Below, piece by piece: positions 62,072 to 64,000 of a stretch of DNA of 64,000 bases. Source of the DNA: Aneurinibacillus sp. Ricciae_BoGa-3. GTDB taxonomy: Bacteria; Bacillota; Bacilli; Aneurinibacillales; Aneurinibacillaceae. Position numbers and translations under genes: made by a program. Where the stretch lies: contig NZ_CP116888.1 of assembly GCF_028421645.1 (NCBI RefSeq), positions 372,001 to 436,000 of the forward strand, read 5' to 3'. Position 1 is the stretch's first letter; every line of letters begins with the position of its first letter. The notes beneath the pieces were generated by a model that was not told the origin of the DNA, ran no database searches, and saw only the letters and a list, made by a program, of their open reading frames with translations.

Positions 62072-62386
62072 ATGCGTTTTTAGCAATCATTATGTATCTC
62101 CTGGGAAGGAATATAAACAAGCATTACGTATGGATTCAAAATGATGAACGTGAAGAACAAGAAAAGCTACAAAAGGAAAGAAACAGGAGATGCGGGAGAA
62201 AAACGTGTCCAGATAGTTCATGGAAGAGAGAACTCAAAATATCCCATTGTCCACTATAGGGACATATCCACGTTTATTCAGAACAAAAAAGCCGATAGAA
62301 AACTTACTGAGTATGAAATCGAACGGATTCATCAAACGATTTTAGCGACCATGAGTACCAATCAACCAGGATTCAAGAGGGGATAG
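62072..62386 (+). pseudogene. Broken, internally deleted NERD protein copy
   Basis: Remnant of a paralogue of the intact gene at 62466. AAGGAGAACTCC precedes ATG 62072, but the frame stops after three codons; one more T in the T5 run at 62077-62081 would open it. Then a coiled-coil piece (REEQEKLQKE) is followed, in another frame, by GDAGEKRVQ joined directly to HGRENSKYPIVHYRDIS, which in the intact copy are about 135 residues apart. So the NERD catalytic part (Asp and ExK) is deleted. No function expected. Confidence 0.75.
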
Positions 62387-62465
62387 CCCATCTCTTCTTT
62401 ATGTACGCTTTTACAACATTTATCAGTAAAACAGCATTTCCTAGATTATAAAAGGAGTTGAATTC

Positions 62466-63683
62466 GTGGAAAAATTTGATAAAGAATATGAAAAATTACT
62501 CAGATATAGTTATCTTGCCGTTCCAGCAGGCATGCTTCTAGCTTTTCTTTCAGGCATCATGCGCTATTCATCTGCAGGGTGGAATCTGCTTGACATTGCC
62601 ATGCTAATTATTGGGTTTGTGTTGTGTTGGGCAGGTGTATATGGCGTTATTTTGAAGCACAAAGGGATACTATCCTTGTTCTTACTCCATCCCGCTATCC
62701 CTTTTATTATAGCTTGTTTTTTGAGCTATACTTCTTTTTCCACGCATTCCTTCCTTATGTTCATTCTCACTGTGGCATTCCTGACAGGAGTTGTACTTAG
62801 CCTCATTTTCATCCAAAAAAAAGGATGGGTTGTACTAAAGTTCTGTACCCCATTCATCATGTTTGGTTTAATGATTGACTCTCTCATTCATGCACAGTGG
62901 TCAGACGCTATTTTTTTGTTTATTGTTTATTTCGTTGGAAGAAAAATAAAACAAGCAAATATAAAAAGCAAAAAAGAACAGGAATTACGAAAAGAGCAGG
63001 AAAGATTGGATAAAATTGAAGCGGATAAAAGGTATGCAGAACGGCAAAAAATTTGGCAACAACAAGAACAGGCGGAACAACTACGTAGGCAACAACAAGA
63101 AGAAGCCCAACTACTACAGGCAGAAAAGCAACGATTGGAAAGGATTAAGGAGATTGGAGAAGCGGGAGAGCGACGTGTTCAGTTTGGACTTAAAATGCTC
63201 CAAGATTTTAAGGGATACAAGGTCTACAATGGTTTTTATTTGGTAGCTGACAACGGATTTTATCAAGAGATTGACCATTTCGTAGTTGGAGAAAACGGGG
63301 TCTTTCATATTGAAACCAAAACCTATAAAGGGGAATTTGAAATTAAACCTGATGGTTCGTGGTACAAAATTTACAACGGAATAAGTAAACCAGCAGATAC
63401 ACCGACCAGCCAAATCGAACGACATGAAATGCTTATCATGGATATCCTTAAAAACGTATTACCAAACGACGTTAAGCTTCATCATATTCTTGCGATTGGA
63501 ACGGAAAACGTACAGGACATGGTAATATGGGGAAGGGAAAATTCCAAATATCCGATTGTCCATTACAAAGATATTTCCTCTCATATTGCTAATGCTGAAA
63601 CCGAAAGGAAACTTACCAAGGATGAAATACTTGCCATACAGAAGGTGATTCGTTCTCATTTACGTAATGAGAGACCAGCCTAA
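62466..63683 (+). CDS. NERD-domain membrane nuclease-like protein
   Basis: 405 residues, GTG start after AAAAGGAG. Four membrane helices (about 18-40, 45-65, 75-95 and 98-118) plus a fifth hydrophobic stretch near 150, a coiled coil (170-225; Glu/Gln/Arg-rich), and a NERD domain (about 230-400) with GEAGERRVQFGL, QEIDHFVVGENGVFHIETKT and KYPIVHYKDIS. The D...ExK residues of the PD-(D/E)XK nuclease fold are intact. It might cut DNA near the membrane, for entry or defence. A broken copy lies directly upstream. Confidence 0.85.
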   Translation: MEKFDKEYEKLLRYSYLAVPAGMLLAFLSGIMRYSSAGWNLLDIAMLIIGFVLCWAGVYGVILKHKGILSLFLLHPAIPFIIACFLSYTSFSTHSFLMFILTVAFLTGVVLSLIFIQKKGWVVLKFCTPFIMFGLMIDSLIHAQWSDAIFLFIVYFVGRKIKQANIKSKKEQELRKEQERLDKIEADKRYAERQKIWQQQEQAEQLRRQQQEEAQLLQAEKQRLERIKEIGEAGERRVQFGLKMLQDFKGYKVYNGFYLVADNGFYQEIDHFVVGENGVFHIETKTYKGEFEIKPDGSWYKIYNGISKPADTPTSQIERHEMLIMDILKNVLPNDVKLHHILAIGTENVQDMVIWGRENSKYPIVHYKDISSHIANAETERKLTKDEILAIQKVIRSHLRNERPA

Positions 63684-63688
63684 AAATC

Positions 63689-63714
63689 AGGAGCCTATAT
63701 AAAGGCTCCTTTTT
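63689..63714 (+). terminator. Rho-independent terminator
   Basis: AGGAGCC (63689-63695) pairs with GGCTCCT (63703-63709), TTTT. Confidence 0.85.
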
Positions 63715-63743
63715 GTAAGTCTTATTATATTGATAAAAAATTA

Positions 63744-63772
63744 TTGACTATAGTTAATCTATATTATATAAA
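63744..63772 (+). promoter_or_regulatory. Promoter with palindromic -35
   Basis: TTGACT (63744-63749), 17-base spacer, TATAAA (63767-63772). TTGACTATAGTTAA is a one-mismatch copy of the palindrome. Confidence 0.8.
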
Positions 63773-63799
63773 TGACTATATAATAAAGATAAGGGTGGT

Positions 63800-64000
63800 G
63801 AACGAGAAGCTCAAAAGGAAGCGAAAATTCGTGAAGCAGAAGGGGAAGCACAAGCCATTTTAGCCGTTCAAAAAGCTACTGCAGAAGGTATTGAGATGAT
63901 AAACAATTCGAAGCCTTCAAAAGAAGTGTTGGCAATACGTAGTCTTGAAACCTTCGAAAAATTGGCAAACGGACAGGCAACAAAAATTATCATCCCATCC
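63800..64000 (+). pseudogene. SPFH/flotillin-like fragment, cut by the window edge
   Basis: 67 codons are open to the last base: EREAQKEAKIREAEGEAQ, then LAIRSLETFEKLANGQATK. This is like the coiled-coil and C-terminal part of SPFH (prohibitin/stomatin) proteins, which form membrane-bound rings. No start codon or SPFH domain lies upstream in this frame, although a promoter does, so it looks like an N-terminally deleted remnant. The GTG codons at 63796 and 63799 are in another frame. Confidence 0.5.

Noticed and set aside
1-64000. CRISPR arrays, tRNA or rRNA genes, insertion sequences
   Set aside because: I saw no regularly spaced repeats, cloverleaf or rRNA-like sequence, and no transposase gene or paired terminal repeats.

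Overview
The window looks like part of a large, AT-rich conjugative plasmid (or a related integrative element) of a spore-forming Bacillota, most likely a Bacillaceae. The reasons are strong AGGAGG ribosome binding sites with many TTG and GTG starts, a SigE/SigK-type sigma factor, a PrgI/VirB4/VirB6/VirB1-like Gram-positive type IV secretion cluster, an ArdA-like antirestriction protein, and no ribosomal, tRNA or core-metabolism genes. I see no replication initiator, relaxase, VirD4 coupling protein, CRISPR array or rRNA/tRNA gene, so these must lie outside the window if the element has them.

Layout. Bases 1-6.1 kb: end of an unknown gene, a TlpA-like lipoprotein pair on the minus strand, a sigma factor, a ClpX-like unfoldase, a Dam-type methylase and an SH3-NlpC/P60 cell-wall hydrolase. 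Bases 6.2-16.3 kb: type IV secretion operon (pilin-like protein, PrgI, a separate VirB4 N-domain-like protein, VirB4 ATPase, VirB6-like channel protein, lytic transglycosylase/M23 peptidase, second pilin-like protein). Bases 16.4-20 kb: small genes, a NucS-like nuclease and a MazF-like toxin with no MazE beside it. Bases 20-43 kb: DNA metabolism block with GyrB, GyrA, RuvC, thymidine kinase, SSB, primase and DnaE, interleaved with a HIRAN-MoxR ATPase and its VWA/HExxH partner. Bases 43-59 kb: a surface Ig-like protein, a SLOG protein with two small membrane proteins, secreted proteins, an endonuclease IV-like TIM barrel, an HD-GYP protein, a 5'(3')-nucleotidase, a second transglycosylase and a Cdc48-like AAA ATPase. 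Bases 59-64 kb: small membrane proteins, a winged-helix protein, ArdA, NERD nuclease-like proteins (one intact, one broken) and a fragment of an SPFH protein cut by the window edge.

How the genes fit together. The element seems to carry its own set of replication-fork and nucleotide-supply proteins (topoisomerase, primase, polymerase, SSB, resolvase, thymidine kinase, nucleotidase), its own transfer channel with two wall-cutting enzymes, and its own regulation and protein-turnover factors (sigma factor, ClpX, MazF). Many promoters share a -35 box buried in the 14-bp palindrome TTGACTATAGTCAA, which suggests an element-wide regulon. A second recurrent sequence, AACAGGT followed by TTTACTTA, marks the 5' leaders of several other genes.

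Sequence quality or decay. At least six genes (bases 1-301, 1532-2025, 39248-42998, 43858-45908, 49812-50718, 59019-59401) become full length if one base is added to or removed from a homopolymer run. This pattern fits either sequencing indels or slippage-prone or decaying genes; raw reads would decide.
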